A stretch of DNA of 64,000 nucleotides from [Mycobacterium] nativiensis (GCF_020172685.1 NZ_CP083986.1:1519119-1583118), one strand, 5' to 3'; positions 49,571 to 63,753 are shown, numbered from the stretch's first letter. Made by a program: numbers and translations. Notes: generated from the sequence alone by a model not told the origin.

Positions 49571-50647
49571 ATGACTCGCAGCACGCAGACGATCGACGCA
49601 CTGCTGGCCGAACACGGTGATCTGGAAACTGCGCTCTCCGACCCCGAACTGCACAACAACCCGGCCGAAGCTCGCCGGGTGGGGCGTCGGTTCGCCCAGT
49701 TGGCGCCGATTGTCGCCACCTATCGCAAGCTCGAGTCGGCCCGCGGCGACCTGGAGGCCGCGCGCGAGTTGGCCGCCGACGATGCGTCGTTCGCCGCCGA
49801 GGTGCCCGAGTTGGAGGCCAGCGTCGCCGAACTGGACACCGCGCTCACCGACATGCTGGCGCCCCGCGACCCGCACGACGCCGACGACATCGTGCTGGAG
49901 GTCAAGTCCGGTGAGGGCGGGGAGGAATCCGCCCTGTTCGCCGCTGACCTGGCCCGGATGTACATCCGCTACGCCGAGCGCAACGGCTGGAAGGTCACCG
50001 TCCTCGACGAGACCACCTCCGATCTGGGCGGCTACAAGGACGCCACGCTGACCATCGCCGGCAAGGGCGACAGCGCCGACGGCGTGTGGTCGAAGATGAA
50101 GTTCGAGGGTGGGGTGCACCGGGTGCAGCGGGTGCCGGTCACCGAATCCCAGGGCCGGGTCCACACCTCGGCCGCCGGCGTGCTGGTCTACCCGGAGCCC
50201 GACGAGGTCGCCGAGGTTCAGATCGACGAGTCGGACCTGCGCATCGACGTCTATCGGTCTTCGGGCAAGGGCGGTCAGGGCGTCAACACCACCGACTCCG
50301 CGGTGCGCATCACCCACCTGCCGACGGGGATCGTGGTCACCTGCCAGAACGAGCGGTCCCAGCTGCAGAACAAGGCGCGTGCCCTGCAGGTGCTGGCGGC
50401 CCGGCTGCAGGCAGTGGCCGAAGAGCAGGCGCAGGCCGACGCCTCAGCCGACCGGGCGAGCCAGATCCGCACCGTGGACCGCAGCGAGCGCATCCGGACC
50501 TACAACTTCCCCGAGAACCGGATCACCGACCACCGCATCGGCTACAAGGCGCACAACCTCGACCAGGTCCTCGACGGGGACCTCGACGCGATGTTCGATG
50601 CGCTGGCAGCCGCCGATAAGGAAACCCGGTTACAGGGGACGGCGTGA
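49571..50647 (+). CDS. prfA: Peptide chain release factor 1
   Basis: ATG 49571 after GGAGGTGAG gives 358 residues. The peptidyl hydrolysis motif GGQ is in [16 protein letters not shown]. The preceding segment [20 protein letters not shown] is typical of class I release factors, and the tail [16 protein letters not shown] is the usual RF end. It recognises UAA and UAG. Its methyltransferase gene overlaps the stop by four bases. Confidence 0.96.
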   Translation: MTRSTQTIDALLAEHGDLETALSDPELHNNPAEARRVGRRFAQLAPIVATYRKLESARGDLEAARELAADDASFAAEVPELEASVAELDTALTDMLAPRDPHDADDIVLEVKSGEGGEESALFAADLARMYIRYAERNGWKVTVLDETTSDLGGYKDATLTIAGKGDSADGVWSKMKFEGGVHRVQRVPVTESQGRVHTSAAGVLVYPEPDEVAEVQIDESDLRIDVYRSSGKGGQGVNTTDSAVRITHLPTGIVVTCQNERSQLQNKARALQVLAARLQAVAEEQAQADASADRASQIRTVDRSERIRTYNFPENRITDHRIGYKAHNLDQVLDGDLDAMFDALAAADKETRLQGTA

Positions 50648-51489
50648 GCCGTATACGGGAAGCGATCGACTCCGCCGCAGCGCTGTTCGCTGATGCCGGG
50701 ATCGATTCCGCCCGCTACGACGCTGAAGAACTCGCCGCCCACGTGGCCGGCACCGATCGCGGCCGGCTGGCGCTGCTGGATCCACCCGACGACGAGTTCT
50801 ACGGGCGTTACCGGGAATTGGTGGCCGCGCGCAGTTCCCGGATCCCGTTGCAACACCTGATCGGGACCGCGGCGTTCGGCCCGTTGATGCTGCAGGTTGG
50901 CCCGGGAGTGTTCACCCCGCGCCCGGAGACCGAGGCCATGCTGGAATGGGTGCTCAAACAAGAGCTTCCCGCGTCTGCGCTGATCGTCGATGCCTGCACC
51001 GGGTCCGGTGCCCTGGCGATCGCGTTGGCTCACAGGCTGCCCGCCGCGCGGGTACTGGCCGTCGACGACTCCGAATCGGCACTGGATTACGCCCGCCGCA
51101 ACTGTGCCGGCACCGCGGTGGAGTTGATCCGCGCCGACGTCACCCAGCCAGGCCTGCTGTCGGAGATCGACGGCAAGGTGGACCTGATGGTCAGCAACCC
51201 GCCCTATATTCCCGACGGGGCCGTGCTGGATCCGGAAGTGGCCCAACATGATCCCGTGCATGCGCTGTTCGGCGGGCCCGACGGCATGGCAGTGATCGTT
51301 CCGCTGGCCGCGCTCGCCGCGCGACTGCTGCGCCCCGGCGGCTCGTTCGCGGTGGAACACGACGACACCACGTCGGCAGCGACCGTCGAAACCCTGCTCG
51401 ACACAGGATGTTTCGATGAGGTGGTGGCACGCTCAGACTTGGCCGGACGGCCACGGTTCGTAACGGCAGTCAGGAACGGTCAGCCATGA
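50644..51489 (+). CDS. prmC: Release factor glutamine methyltransferase
   Basis: A 281-residue SAM-dependent methyltransferase (HemK family). SAM-binding motif I is [18 protein letters not shown], and the catalytic NPPY motif is in [12 protein letters not shown]. The N-terminal helical domain includes [19 protein letters not shown]. It methylates the Gln of the GGQ motif in the factor encoded just upstream. The start is GTG in a GTGA overlap. Confidence 0.95.
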   Translation: MSRIREAIDSAAALFADAGIDSARYDAEELAAHVAGTDRGRLALLDPPDDEFYGRYRELVAARSSRIPLQHLIGTAAFGPLMLQVGPGVFTPRPETEAMLEWVLKQELPASALIVDACTGSGALAIALAHRLPAARVLAVDDSESALDYARRNCAGTAVELIRADVTQPGLLSEIDGKVDLMVSNPPYIPDGAVLDPEVAQHDPVHALFGGPDGMAVIVPLAALAARLLRPGGSFAVEHDDTTSAATVETLLDTGCFDEVVARSDLAGRPRFVTAVRNGQP

Positions 51490-52145
51490 CAGAGGTTTTC
51501 GACTGTGCCGACGCCGAACAGCGTGAGGCCGGGATCGCCGCCGCGATCGACGCGGTACGCGGCGGCCGCCTGGTGGTGCTGCCGACCGACACCGTCTACG
51601 GCATCGGCGCGGACGCCTTCAACGACGCCGGGGTGACCGCGTTGCTGGGAGCCAAGAACCGTGGCCGCGATATGCCCGTCGGCGTACTGGTCGGGTCATG
51701 GACCTCCATCGACGGGCTGGCGCTGGTGGTCCCCGACACTGCCCGGGAACTGATCCGGGCGTTCTGGCCGGGCGCGATCAGCCTGATCGTCACCCAGGCG
51801 CCGTCGCTGCAGTGGGATCTCGGCGACGCGCGCGGCACCGTCATGGTGCGTATGCCGCTGCATCCGGTGGCGCTGGAGGTGCTCAAGGCGGTGGGCCCAA
51901 TGGCGGTCTCCAGCGCCAACGTCTCCGGTGGCCCACCGGCCATCGACGCCGCGGAGGCCCAGCGTCAACTCGGTGAGTCCGTCGCCGTCTACCTGGACGC
52001 GGGCCTTGCCGAACAGCAGGCAGCTTCGACCATCGTCGACCTGACCGGGACCGCGCCGCGGATCGTGCGCAGCGGACCGGTCTCCGCCGAGCAGATCGGC
52101 GCGGTGCTGGGGCTGGATCCGGCGGAGCTGACGGGGACATCGTGA
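51486..52145 (+). CDS. L-threonylcarbamoyladenylate synthase (Sua5/YrdC family)
   Basis: The 219-residue protein has the YrdC fold: GGRLVVLPTDTVYGIGADAF near the N-terminus, then KNRGRDMPVGVLVGSW and MAVSSANVSGGPPAIDA. It makes threonylcarbamoyl-AMP for the t6A37 modification of ANN-decoding tRNAs. The four-base overlaps on both sides place it inside the prfA-prmC-wecA transcription unit. It lacks the extra C-terminal Sua5 domain, so it is of the short TsaC type. Confidence 0.92.
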   Translation: MTEVFDCADAEQREAGIAAAIDAVRGGRLVVLPTDTVYGIGADAFNDAGVTALLGAKNRGRDMPVGVLVGSWTSIDGLALVVPDTARELIRAFWPGAISLIVTQAPSLQWDLGDARGTVMVRMPLHPVALEVLKAVGPMAVSSANVSGGPPAIDAAEAQRQLGESVAVYLDAGLAEQQAASTIVDLTGTAPRIVRSGPVSAEQIGAVLGLDPAELTGTS

Positions 52146-53320
52146 CCAGCCTGCTCGCCCTCGCCGATCGCGGTGCCGGCGTACCGCTTCGGGAACTCGC
52201 ACTGGTCGGGCTGACCGCGGCGATCATCACCTACTTCGCCACCGGGCCGGTGCGGTGGCTGGCCACCCGGCTCGGCGCGGTGGCCTACCCGCGGGAACGC
52301 GACGTGCACGTCCAGCCGACGCCGCGAATGGGCGGCCTGGCGATGTATGTCGGCATCGTCGCCGCGATCTTCCTAGCGTCGCAACTGCCCGCCTTGACCA
52401 GAGGCTTCGTCTACTCCACCGGGATGCCGGCCGTGGTGCTGGCCGGCGGGGTGATCATGGGCATCGGCCTGCTCGACGACAAGTGGGGCCTGGACGCCCT
52501 GACCAAATTCGCCGGCCAGATCACCGCGGCCAGTGTGCTGGTCACTATGGGGGTCGCCTGGAGCGTGCTCTATATCCCGATCGGCGGCGTCGGCACGGTG
52601 GTGCTCGACCAGGTGTCGTCGATCCTGATCACGCTGGCGTTGACGGTGTCCGTGGTCAACGCGATGAATTTCGTCGACGGGCTCGACGGTCTGGCCGCCG
52701 GCCTCGGCCTGATCACCGCCCTGTCGATCTGCATGTTCTCCGTCGGCCTGCTGTCCGACCACGGCGGCGACGTGTTGTTCTACCCGCCCGCGCTGATCTC
52801 GGTGGTGTTGGCCGGGGCATGCCTGGGATTCCTGCCGCACAACTTCCATCCCGCCAAGATCTTCATGGGCGACTCCGGGTCGATGCTGATCGGCCTGATG
52901 CTCGCCGCCGCGTCGACGACCGCGGCGGGCCCGATCTCCCAGAGTGCTTACGGCGCCCGGGATGTCTTCGCGTTGCTGTCGCCATTTCTGTTGGTGGCGG
53001 CCGTGGTGTGCGTGCCCGCGCTGGACATGCTGTTGGCGATCATCCGTCGGACGCGGGCCGGGCGCAGCCCGTTCAGCCCCGACAAGATGCACCTGCACCA
53101 CCGGTTGCTGCAGATCGGCCACTCCCACCGCCGGGTGGTGCTGCTGATCTACTTGTGGGTGGCGATCGTCGCGTTCGGCACGGCCAGCACCATCTTCTTC
53201 GACCCGCGCTACACCGGGGCAGTGATGCTGGGTGCGATGGTGATCGCGATAGTCGTTACGCTCATCCCGCTGCTACGCCGCAGCGAGAGCCCGGAAGACG
53301 GCCCCTACGACACGCGGTAG
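52142..53320 (+). CDS. wecA: Decaprenyl-phosphate GlcNAc-1-phosphate transferase
   Basis: A 392-residue polytopic membrane enzyme with about eleven hydrophobic segments. Diagnostic loops are VQPTPRMGGLAMY, LLDDKWGLDALTKF, AMNFVDGLDGLAAG, IFMGDSGSMLIG and DKMHLHHRLLQIG. It moves GlcNAc-1-phosphate onto decaprenyl phosphate, the first step of the linker that ties arabinogalactan to peptidoglycan. The C-terminal tail is short and acidic. The gene is also called rfe. Confidence 0.93.
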   Translation: MTSLLALADRGAGVPLRELALVGLTAAIITYFATGPVRWLATRLGAVAYPRERDVHVQPTPRMGGLAMYVGIVAAIFLASQLPALTRGFVYSTGMPAVVLAGGVIMGIGLLDDKWGLDALTKFAGQITAASVLVTMGVAWSVLYIPIGGVGTVVLDQVSSILITLALTVSVVNAMNFVDGLDGLAAGLGLITALSICMFSVGLLSDHGGDVLFYPPALISVVLAGACLGFLPHNFHPAKIFMGDSGSMLIGLMLAAASTTAAGPISQSAYGARDVFALLSPFLLVAAVVCVPALDMLLAIIRRTRAGRSPFSPDKMHLHHRLLQIGHSHRRVVLLIYLWVAIVAFGTASTIFFDPRYTGAVMLGAMVIAIVVTLIPLLRRSESPEDGPYDTR

Positions 53321-53435
53321 TAGCACCGTCTAAGATGGTGTCGTAGGTGGTTCCGCAGCGCGCTCGGGCATCCGATACGCTCGGCGGGCGACTTCACGAC
53401 AGTGACGTACAGCAAGTTGAGATTGGGGTGAGGCG

Positions 53436-53874
53436 GTGACGACACCAGCGCAGGATGCGCCGTTGGTGTTGCCGTCGGTGGTATTCCAGCCGATCCGGCT
53501 GCTGCTCATCTGTGTCGCACTGACCGGTGCCGCGATCGCCGCGGCCGCCCAATTCGGCCGCCCGCTGTTCGGAGTCTTCTTCGGGCTGGGCCTGGCGCTC
53601 GGGCTGGCCAATGCGCTGCTGATCCGACGGTCGGCGCTGAAGATCACCGCCTCCGACCATCCGCTGAAGAAGAAGATGGCGCTGAACTCGGCGTCACGTC
53701 TGCTGGTCATCAGCGTGATCGGCCTGGCGATCGCCTACCAATTCCGGCCAGAGGGCCTCGGTGCCCTGTTCGGATTGGCCTTGTTCGAGGTGGTGCTGGT
53801 GCTGACCACCATGCTGCCAGTGGTAAAAAAGCTCCGCGCGCAAGCGTCAGAGTCCGGCGCTGAAGGGACAGAAA

Positions 53875-53882
<8 letters not shown>
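53436..53882 (+). CDS. AtpI-like membrane protein of the ATP synthase operon
   Basis: A 148-residue protein starting GTG 53436, with four hydrophobic segments: [53 protein letters not shown] and [18 protein letters not shown]. It overlaps atpB by eight bases. Its position matches Rv1303 and the atpI gene of other bacteria, a likely assembly factor or ion channel for the c-ring. Sequence similarity to classical AtpI is weak, so the symbol is withheld. Confidence 0.8.
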
Positions 53883-54952
<1,070 letters not shown>

Positions 54953-54960
54953 CGCACAAG

Positions 54961-55482
54961 ATGGGTGACATGAGCGTTGCTGTCCTCGCCTTGAGCGAGG
55001 CGGCTGAGGAAGGCCAGAAGAAGAGCTTCCTCATTCCCGACGGCACCTTCTTCGTCGTGCTCGCGATCTTCCTGATCGTGCTCGGCGTGATCAGTACCTT
55101 CGTGGTGCCGCCGATCATGAAGGTGTTGCGGGAGCGCGAGAACATGGTCACCAAGACTCTCGCCGACAACCGGGAGTCCGCGGAGCAGTTCGCGGCCGCC
55201 GATGCCGACTACCAAAAGCAGATGGCGGCGGCGCGCCTTGCGGCCAGCACGGCACGGGACGAAGCTCGTGCCGAGGGTCGCAAGGTGATCGACGAGCAGC
55301 GGTCGGCGGCAGAGGCGGAGGTGGCCTCGACATTGCAGGCCGCCACCGACCAGCTCAAGCAAGAAGGCGATGCAGTGAGCGAGCAGCTGCAGGCCCGGGT
55401 GGAGACGCTGTCTGCCACCCTGGCCAGCCGGATCCTCGGGGTTGAGGTCGAGGCCCTTTCCGCGGCGAGTACGGGGCGGTAA
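54961..55482 (+). CDS. atpF: ATP synthase subunit b
   Basis: A 173-residue protein with one N-terminal helix ([20 protein letters not shown]) and a long charged coiled coil (from about 60 to 155) that forms half of the peripheral stalk. It ends [13 protein letters not shown], like the mycobacterial subunit. The ATG at 54961 gives [18 protein letters not shown]; a second ATG three codons on is possible. Confidence 0.94.
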   Translation: MGDMSVAVLALSEAAEEGQKKSFLIPDGTFFVVLAIFLIVLGVISTFVVPPIMKVLRERENMVTKTLADNRESAEQFAAADADYQKQMAAARLAASTARDEARAEGRKVIDEQRSAAEAEVASTLQAATDQLKQEGDAVSEQLQARVETLSATLASRILGVEVEALSAASTGR

Positions 55483-55490
55483 CAACAGAG

Positions 55491-56828
55491 ATGTCGATTT
55501 TCATCGGGCAGCTGGTCGGCTTTGCCCTCATCGTTTGGCTGCTGGTCAAGTTCGCCGTGCCGCCGGTGCGCAAGCTGATGGCCGACCAGCAGGAGTCGGT
55601 ACGCAAGCAGCTGGAGGAGGCGGCAGCAGCCGCCGCACGTCTGACCGAAGCCGGTCAGGCGCACTCCACGGCACTTGCCAACGCCACGGCCGAGGCGCAG
55701 CGGGTCACCGAAGAGGCCCGCGCGGACGCTGAGCGGATCACCGAGCAGCTGCGCGGTCAGGCCGGCGTCGACGCCGAGCGCGTCAAGACCGCCGGCGGAC
55801 AGCAGGTCGGTCTCATGCGGGCGCAGCTGATCCGTGAGCTGCGGTCGGGCCTGGGTGCCGAGTCGGTGCAGCGGGCGGCCGAACTGGTTCGCGCCCATGT
55901 CTCCGACCCGCAGCGGCAGTCCGCGACCGTCGACCGGTTCCTCGACGAGCTCGACGCCATGGCGCCGAAGTCCGTCGAGGTCGAATCGCCGATCCTGAAC
56001 CGGATGCGTTCGGCCAGCCGGCAGTCGCTGGCCGGCCTGCTCGACAAGTTCGGCGAGGTGGCCGGTGGCCTGGACCAGCAGGGCTTGGCCACGCTGGCCG
56101 GTGACCTGACCGCAGTCGCCGAACTGTTGGAGCGTGAGAGCGTCATTGCGCGGCACCTGGCAGTGCCGACCGAGGACGCCGCACCCAAGGTGCGTCTGGT
56201 GCAGCGGCTGTTCGCCGACAAGGTCGGTGCCGCCGCCCTGACGTTGGTGACCGGCGCTGCTTCGGCCCGGTGGTCCAACGGCGAGGACCTGGTCACCGCC
56301 GTCGAACACATCGCCCGGCAGGCGCTGCTGCTGTCGGCCGAGAACGCGGGCACCGTCGACGAGGTGGAGGACCAGCTGTTCCGGTTCTCCCGCGTACTGG
56401 ACGCCCAGCCTCGCCTGGACATCCTGCTCGGCGACACCGCGACCGCGGCCGCCGGCCGGGTCGGGTTGCTGCGCAATGTCCTCGGCGGTGGCGGTGCTGC
56501 CAACCCGATCACGGTGGCGCTGCTCGAGCAGACCGTGCGGCTGCTGCGTGGCCAGTCCGCACATCAGGCGATCACCGAGCTTGCTCAGATCGCAGTGGCG
56601 CGTCGCGGCGAGCTGGTGGCGCACGTCGGTGCGGCCGCTGAGCTCACCGACGCCCAGCGCACCCGGCTGAACACCGTGCTGAGCCGGATCTACAGCCACC
56701 CGGTCCGCGTGCAGGTCGGCGTCGACCCGGCACTGCTGGGCGGGCTGACGATCTCGGTCGGCGACGAGGTGATCGACGGCACGCTGTCGTCGCGTCTCGC
56801 CGCCGCCAAGACGCAGTTGCCCGACTGA
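55491..56828 (+). CDS. atpH: Fused ATP synthase subunit b'-delta
   Basis: A 445-residue fusion typical of mycobacteria. Residues 1-160 are a b-type stalk with a membrane helix ([20 protein letters not shown]) and coiled coil. Residues about 270-445 are a delta (OSCP) domain ([20 protein letters not shown], then [20 protein letters not shown]). The middle is a linker. It pairs with AtpF and caps the alpha3-beta3 head. The eight-base gap to atpF fits one operon. Confidence 0.95.
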   Translation: MSIFIGQLVGFALIVWLLVKFAVPPVRKLMADQQESVRKQLEEAAAAAARLTEAGQAHSTALANATAEAQRVTEEARADAERITEQLRGQAGVDAERVKTAGGQQVGLMRAQLIRELRSGLGAESVQRAAELVRAHVSDPQRQSATVDRFLDELDAMAPKSVEVESPILNRMRSASRQSLAGLLDKFGEVAGGLDQQGLATLAGDLTAVAELLERESVIARHLAVPTEDAAPKVRLVQRLFADKVGAAALTLVTGAASARWSNGEDLVTAVEHIARQALLLSAENAGTVDEVEDQLFRFSRVLDAQPRLDILLGDTATAAAGRVGLLRNVLGGGGAANPITVALLEQTVRLLRGQSAHQAITELAQIAVARRGELVAHVGAAAELTDAQRTRLNTVLSRIYSHPVRVQVGVDPALLGGLTISVGDEVIDGTLSSRLAAAKTQLPD

Positions 56829-56888
56829 CCAGGACCTACCCGGTCCAAGAGCCCACAACCCATTTCGAAGGCAGGAAGACGAAAAGCC

Positions 56889-58538
56889 ATGGCAGAGTTG
56901 ACAATCTCCTCTGACGACATTCAGGGGGCGATCGAGGAGTACGTGAGCTCCTTCAGCGCCGACACCGCGCGCGAGGAGGTCGGCACCGTCATCGACGCCG
57001 GCGACGGCATCGCACACGTCGAGGGCCTGCCTTCGGTGATGACCCAGGAGCTCCTCGAGTTCCCCGGCGGTGTGCTGGGCGTGGCCCTGAACCTCGACGA
57101 GCACAACGTCGGCGCCGTGATCCTGGGCAACTTCGAGAACATCGAAGAGGGCCAGCAGGTCAAGCGCACCGGCGAGGTGCTCTCGGTGCCGGTCGGCGAC
57201 GGCTTCCTGGGCCGCGTGGTCAACCCGCTCGGTCAGCCGATCGACGCCCGCGGCGAGATCGAGGCCGAGACGCGTCGTCCGCTCGAGATGCAGGCCCCCT
57301 CGGTGGTGCAGCGTCAGAGCGTCAGTGAGCCGCTGCAGACCGGCATCAAGGCCGTCGACGCCATGACCCCGATCGGCCGCGGCCAGCGTCAGCTGATCAT
57401 CGGCGACCGCAAGACCGGCAAGACCGCGCTCTGTGTGGACACCATCCTCAACCAGCGCAAGAACTGGGAGACCGGCGACCCGAACCAGCAGGTCCGCTGC
57501 GTGTACGTCGCGATCGGGCAGAAGGGCACCACCATCGCCAGCGTGCGGCGCGCGCTGGAAGAGGGCGGCGCCATGGACTACACCACGATCGTCGCGGCTC
57601 CGGCCTCGGACTCCGCCGGCTTCAAGTGGCTGGCCCCCTACACCGGCTCGGCGATCGCCCAGCACTGGATGTACAGCGGCAAGCACGTGCTGATCGTGTT
57701 CGACGACCTGACCAAGCAGGCCGAGGCCTACCGTGCCATCTCCCTGCTGCTGCGCCGTCCGCCGGGCCGCGAGGCATACCCGGGTGACGTGTTCTACCTG
57801 CACTCGCGGCTGCTGGAGCGTTGCGCGAAGCTCTCCGACGAGCTCGGCGGTGGTTCGCTGACCGGCCTGCCGATCATCGAGACCAAGGCCAACGACATCT
57901 CGGCCTACATCCCGACCAACGTCATCTCGATCACCGACGGCCAGTGCTTCCTGGAGAGCGACCTGTTCAACCAGGGTGTCCGCCCGGCCATCAACGTCGG
58001 TGTGTCGGTGTCACGTGTTGGTGGCGCCGCGCAGATCAAGGCGATGAAGGAGGTGGCCGGCTCGCTGCGTCTGGACCTGTCGCAGTACCGCGAGCTGGAG
58101 GCGTTCGCTGCCTTCGCCTCTGACCTGGACGCCACCAGCAAGGCACAGCTGGAGCGTGGTGCTCGCCTGGTCGAGCTGCTCAAGCAGCCCCAGTACGCGC
58201 CGCTGCCGGTCGAGGAGCAGGTGGTGGCGGTCTTCCTGGGTACCGAGGGCCACCTGGACTCGGTGCCGGTCGAGGACGTGGGCCGCTTCGAATCCGAACT
58301 GCTGGACCACATCCGGGCCTCCGAGAACGACATCCTGACCGGGATCCGCGAGTCCAAGAAGCTCTCCGATGAGGCCAGCGAGAAGCTGGTGACGGTCATC
58401 AACCAGTTCAAGAAGGGGTTCGCCGCCACTGACGGCAGCTCGGTGGTGCCCAACGAGCACGTCGAGGCGCTCGACGAGGACAAGCTCGGCAAGGAAGCGG
58501 TTCAGGTCCGCAAGCCCGCACCGGTGAAGAAGAAGTAA
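56889..58538 (+). CDS. atpA: ATP synthase subunit alpha
   Basis: The 549-residue subunit has the P-loop [15 protein letters not shown] and the family signature [18 protein letters not shown]. From about residue 514 it has a charged tail rich in Lys and Val ([20 protein letters not shown] onward). This is the mycobacterial C-terminal extension reported to suppress ATP hydrolysis by binding gamma. A ribosome-binding region, GAAGGCAGGAAG, precedes the ATG. Confidence 0.97.
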   Translation: MAELTISSDDIQGAIEEYVSSFSADTAREEVGTVIDAGDGIAHVEGLPSVMTQELLEFPGGVLGVALNLDEHNVGAVILGNFENIEEGQQVKRTGEVLSVPVGDGFLGRVVNPLGQPIDARGEIEAETRRPLEMQAPSVVQRQSVSEPLQTGIKAVDAMTPIGRGQRQLIIGDRKTGKTALCVDTILNQRKNWETGDPNQQVRCVYVAIGQKGTTIASVRRALEEGGAMDYTTIVAAPASDSAGFKWLAPYTGSAIAQHWMYSGKHVLIVFDDLTKQAEAYRAISLLLRRPPGREAYPGDVFYLHSRLLERCAKLSDELGGGSLTGLPIIETKANDISAYIPTNVISITDGQCFLESDLFNQGVRPAINVGVSVSRVGGAAQIKAMKEVAGSLRLDLSQYRELEAFAAFASDLDATSKAQLERGARLVELLKQPQYAPLPVEEQVVAVFLGTEGHLDSVPVEDVGRFESELLDHIRASENDILTGIRESKKLSDEASEKLVTVINQFKKGFAATDGSSVVPNEHVEALDEDKLGKEAVQVRKPAPVKKK

Positions 58539-58545
58539 CTCCGCC

Positions 58546-59472
58546 ATGGCAGCCACACTTCGCGAACTACGCGGGCGAATCCGCTCCGCCGGGTCGATCA
58601 AGAAGATCACCAAGGCCCAGGAGCTGATCGCCACCTCGCGTATCGGTCGGGCTCAGGCCCGGCTCGAGACGGCGCGGCCGTATGCCGATGAGATCACCCG
58701 GATGCTCACGACCCTGGCCGCGGAGGCGGCCTTGGACCATCCACTGCTGGTCGAGCGCGAAAACCGCACTCGGGCGGGGGTGCTGGTGGTGTCGAGCGAC
58801 CGCGGTCTGTGTGGCGGGTACAACGCCAACGTCTTCCGTCGGGCCGAGGAGCTGTTCTCGCTGCTGCGGTCGGAGGGCAAGGACCCGGTGCTCTACGTCG
58901 TCGGCCGTAAGGCGCTGGCGTACTACACCTTCCGGAACTGGGCAGTCACCGACTCGTGGACCGGCTTCTCTGAGCAGCCGACCTACGAGAACGCCGCCTC
59001 GATCGCTTCGACACTGGTGGAAGCGTTCATGTCCGGTGTCGACGACGAGGGCACCCACCCGGGTGCCGACGGGGTGCTCGGCGTCGACGAGTTGCACATC
59101 GTGGCCACCGACTTCCGCTCGATGCTGTCGCAGTCGGCCGAGGCGCGGCGGATCGCGCCGATGCTGGTGGAGTACGTCGGCGAGGATGAGTCCGGTCCCC
59201 GGACCCTGTACTCCTTCGAGCCGGATGCCACCACGTTGTTCGACTCGTTGCTGCCGCGGTATCTGACCACCCGCGTGTATGCGGCGCTGCTCGACTCGGC
59301 CGCATCGGAGCTGGCTTCGCGTCAGCGCGCCATGAAGTCGGCGACCGACAACGCCGACGATCTGATCAAGGCGTTGACGCTTGAGGCCAACCGCGAACGC
59401 CAGGCCCAGATCACCCAGGAAATCAGCGAAATCGTCGGCGGTGCGAACGCCCTCGCCGACGCCGCCCGGTAA
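58546..59472 (+). CDS. atpG: ATP synthase subunit gamma
   Basis: The 308-residue rotor shaft begins [20 protein letters not shown] and ends [17 protein letters not shown]. The insertion [19 protein letters not shown], around residues 165-185, corresponds to the mycobacteria-specific gamma loop, which has been proposed as an inhibitory element and drug target. The gene starts seven bases after the atpA stop. Confidence 0.96.
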   Translation: MAATLRELRGRIRSAGSIKKITKAQELIATSRIGRAQARLETARPYADEITRMLTTLAAEAALDHPLLVERENRTRAGVLVVSSDRGLCGGYNANVFRRAEELFSLLRSEGKDPVLYVVGRKALAYYTFRNWAVTDSWTGFSEQPTYENAASIASTLVEAFMSGVDDEGTHPGADGVLGVDELHIVATDFRSMLSQSAEARRIAPMLVEYVGEDESGPRTLYSFEPDATTLFDSLLPRYLTTRVYAALLDSAASELASRQRAMKSATDNADDLIKALTLEANRERQAQITQEISEIVGGANALADAAR

Positions 59473-60927
<1,455 letters not shown>

Positions 60928-60961
60928 CTCGGGTCCTAACGGCGGTGAAAGGCGGTGGGTA

Positions 60962-61327
60962 ATGGCCGAGATTGACGTCGACATCGTTGCCGTCGACCGC
61001 AAGGTCTGGGCAGGCAAGGCGACGTTCATCTTCACCCGGACCACGGTGGGGGAGATCGGGATCTACCCGCGGCACATTCCGCTGGTCGCCGAGCTCGTCG
61101 ACGACGCGATGGTGAAGGTCGAGCGGGAGGGTGAGGACGATCTGCGGATCGCGGTGCACGGTGGCTTCCTGTCGGTGACCGAAGAGCGCGTCAGCATTCT
61201 GGCCGAGTCGGTGGACTTCGCCGCGGAGATCGACGAGGCGACCGCGCGGCACGATGCGCAGTCCGGTGATCCCAAGATGGCCGCCCAGGGCCGGGCCAGA
61301 CTGCGCGCCCTGGGTGTGATCGACTAG
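60962..61327 (+). CDS. atpC: ATP synthase subunit epsilon
   Basis: ATG 60962 gives 121 residues, the short mycobacterial form. The N-terminal beta-sandwich includes [17 protein letters not shown] and [20 protein letters not shown]. Only a short helical C-terminus follows. It couples the gamma shaft to the c-ring. The longer frame from 60875 overlaps atpD and is not needed. Confidence 0.94.
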   Translation: MAEIDVDIVAVDRKVWAGKATFIFTRTTVGEIGIYPRHIPLVAELVDDAMVKVEREGEDDLRIAVHGGFLSVTEERVSILAESVDFAAEIDEATARHDAQSGDPKMAAQGRARLRALGVID

Positions 61328-61340
61328 AGGGTATGAGTCG

Positions 61341-61784
61341 ATGAGCGCGCTCATGATCTGGATGGTCGTGCTCATCGCCGTGCTGTTGGTCGCCGTTCTT
61401 GCCCTGAGCTACCGGCTGTGGAAGCTGCGCCAGGGCGGGACGGCGGCCATCCTGCGCGACCTTCCGGCCGTCGGCGGCCATGGCTGGCGTCATGGCGTAG
61501 TGCGCTATCGCGGTGGCGAAGCCGCCTTCTACAGGCTCTCGAGTGTGCGGCTATGGCCGGATCGTCGCCTCAGCCGTCGCGGCTTAGACGTGGTGTCGCG
61601 GCGCGCCCCGCGCGGCGACGAGTTCGACATCATGACCGATGAGATCGTGGTGCTGGAATTGTGCGACACCACTGAGGACCGGCGGGCCGGATTCGAAATC
61701 GCATTGGACCGCGGTGCTCGCACCGCTTTCCTGTCCTGGCTGGAGGCCAGGCCGTCGCCGCGGGCTCGTCGGCACAGTTACTGA
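61341..61784 (+). CDS. DUF2550 membrane-anchored protein
   Basis: A 147-residue protein with one N-terminal helix (ALMIWMVVLIAVLLVAVLAL) and a basic soluble domain (HGVVRYRGGEAAFYRLSSVR, then RAPRGDEFDIMTDEIVVLEL). This is the DUF2550 family, found after atpC in mycobacteria (Rv1312). The function is unknown; linkage to ATP synthase is positional only. Confidence 0.9.
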   Translation: MSALMIWMVVLIAVLLVAVLALSYRLWKLRQGGTAAILRDLPAVGGHGWRHGVVRYRGGEAAFYRLSSVRLWPDRRLSRRGLDVVSRRAPRGDEFDIMTDEIVVLELCDTTEDRRAGFEIALDRGARTAFLSWLEARPSPRARRHSY

Positions 61785-61808
61785 CCAGACGAAATCTGCT
61801 GTCGCGGA

Positions 61809-62399
61809 CTATTTCTCGGGACGGTCGGTGCGATCGCCGCCGGGCTGCCAGAGCACGTCGCCTCCGGGGTTGGCCACACGGCAGAGCACAAACATCAAGT
61901 CCGACAACCGATTCAGGTATTTCGCCGGCAGCACCGACACGCCGTCGGCATGCGTTTCGACCGCCGCCCACGCGGACCGCTCAGAGCGGCGCACCGCGGT
62001 GCGGGCCACATGCAGCAGTGCCGACAGCGCCGAACCGCCCGGCAGGATGAACGAGTTCAGCGGTGACAGTTGCTCGTTGTATTCGTCACACCACGCTTCC
62101 ACGCGGTCGATGTAATCCTGGGTGATTCGCAGCGGCGGGTACTTCGGGTTCTCCGCCACCGGCGTGGCCAGGTCTGCGCCCGCGTCGAACAGGTCGTTCT
62201 GGATGTGCAGCAGCGTCGCGCGGACCGCGTTGTCGGGTTTCCCCAGCGCGATCGCGACGCCGATGGCGGCGTTGGCCTCTTCGCAGTCGGCGTAAGCCAC
62301 CAGCCGGGGATCGGTCTTGGGAACCCGGGAGAAGTCACTCAATCCCGTGGTGCCGTCGTCGCCGGTGCGGGTGTAAACGCGGGTGATATGCACTCCCAT
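61809..62399 (-). CDS. ATP:cob(I)alamin adenosyltransferase (PduO type)
   Basis: The ATG giving [20 protein letters not shown] is chosen (196 residues). That start and the motifs [38 protein letters not shown] and [12 protein letters not shown] are the ATP- and cobalamin-binding signatures of PduO-type enzymes. It makes adenosylcobalamin for enzymes such as methylmalonyl-CoA mutase. It is divergent from murA, matching Rv1314c. Confidence 0.93.
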   Translation of the reverse strand: MGVHITRVYTRTGDDGTTGLSDFSRVPKTDPRLVAYADCEEANAAIGVAIALGKPDNAVRATLLHIQNDLFDAGADLATPVAENPKYPPLRITQDYIDRVEAWCDEYNEQLSPLNSFILPGGSALSALLHVARTAVRRSERSAWAAVETHADGVSVLPAKYLNRLSDLMFVLCRVANPGGDVLWQPGGDRTDRPEK

Positions 62400-62499
62400 G
62401 AGCCAAACCGTACCGGGGCCCACCAGGACTGCGGCAGCCAAGGTGAGACCGGTCTCGATAATGCGGGATCGGGCCCGAGTCCTCACTACACTGACGCGC

Positions 62500-63753
62500 G
62501 TGGGTGAGCGTTTCGTGGTTGTCGGCGGCAATCGGTTGTCCGGTGAAGTGGCCGTCGGGGGAGCTAAGAACAGTGTCCTGAAGCTGATGGCCGCGACACT
62601 GCTGGCCGAGGGCACCAGCACCATCACCAACTGCCCCGACATTCTCGACGTGCCGTTGATGGCCGAAGTCCTGCGGGGGCTGGGCGCCAACGTCGAACTC
62701 GACGGGACCACGGTGCGGATCACCTCGCCGGACGAGCCCAAATACGACGCCGACTTCGCCGCGGTGCGACAGTTCCGCGCGTCGGTGTGCGTACTCGGGC
62801 CGCTGGTGGGCCGGTGCCTGCGGGCGAAGGTCGCCCTTCCGGGCGGCGACGCGATCGGTTCCCGTCCACTCGACATGCACCAGGCCGGCCTGCGGCAACT
62901 CGGCGCCACCTGCAATATCGAGCACGGCTGCGTGGTCGCCTCCGCCGATGCTCTGCGGGGCGCGGAGATTCAGTTGGAGTTTCCCTCGGTGGGCGCCACC
63001 GAGAACATCTTGATGGCGGCTGTCCTGGCCGAGGGCGTCACGACCATCCACAACGCGGCCCGCGAGCCCGACATCGCCGATCTGTGCACGATGCTCAACC
63101 AGATGGGCGCGCAGATCGAAGGTGCCGGGTCGCCGACACTGAAGATCACCGGGGTGCCACGGCTGCACCCGACCGAACACGAGGTCATCGGGGACCGGAT
63201 CGTCGCGGCCACCTGGGCCATCGCTGCGGTGATGACCCGTGGCGACATCTCGGTCACCGGCGTGGACCCGGCCCACCTGCAACTCGTCCTGCACAAGCTG
63301 CACGACGCGGGGGCGACCGTCACTCAGTCCGACAACGGGTTCCGGGTCGTCCAGTACGACCGGCCCAAGGCCGTCAACGTCGCCACCTTGCCGTTCCCGG
63401 GGTTCCCCACCGATCTGCAGCCGATGGCGATCGGTCTGGCCGCGATCGCCGACGGTACGTCGATGATCACCGAGAACATCTTCGAAGCCCGGTTCCGGTT
63501 CGTCGAGGAGATGATCCGGCTGGGCGCCGATGCGCGCACCGACGGACACCACGCGGTGGTGCGCGGTCTACCGCAACTTTCGAGCGCCCCGGTGTGGGCC
63601 TCCGACATCCGGGCCGGCGCCGGTCTGGTCCTTGCGGGCCTGGTCGCAGACGGTGAGACCGAAGTTCACGACGTCTATCACATCGACCGCGGCTACCCGT
63701 TGTTCGTGGAATACCTGGCCGGTTTGGGCGCTGAAATCGAGCGTGTAAGATAG
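62500..63753 (+). CDS. murA: UDP-N-acetylglucosamine 1-carboxyvinyltransferase
   Basis: GTG 62500 gives 417 residues starting [20 protein letters not shown]. The catalytic loop is [12 protein letters not shown], with Asp where most bacteria have the fosfomycin-reactive Cys. It transfers enolpyruvate to UDP-GlcNAc, the first committed step of peptidoglycan synthesis. Conserved [13 protein letters not shown] and [11 protein letters not shown] regions are present. As in M. tuberculosis, the rRNA operon promoter follows directly. Confidence 0.96.
   Translation: MGERFVVVGGNRLSGEVAVGGAKNSVLKLMAATLLAEGTSTITNCPDILDVPLMAEVLRGLGANVELDGTTVRITSPDEPKYDADFAAVRQFRASVCVLGPLVGRCLRAKVALPGGDAIGSRPLDMHQAGLRQLGATCNIEHGCVVASADALRGAEIQLEFPSVGATENILMAAVLAEGVTTIHNAAREPDIADLCTMLNQMGAQIEGAGSPTLKITGVPRLHPTEHEVIGDRIVAATWAIAAVMTRGDISVTGVDPAHLQLVLHKLHDAGATVTQSDNGFRVVQYDRPKAVNVATLPFPGFPTDLQPMAIGLAAIADGTSMITENIFEARFRFVEEMIRLGADARTDGHHAVVRGLPQLSSAPVWASDIRAGAGLVLAGLVADGETEVHDVYHIDRGYPLFVEYLAGLGAEIERVR

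Noticed and set aside
53326..53342. Seven-pair hairpin with one G-T pair after wecA.
   Set aside because: Too weak and without a T-run to call a terminator.
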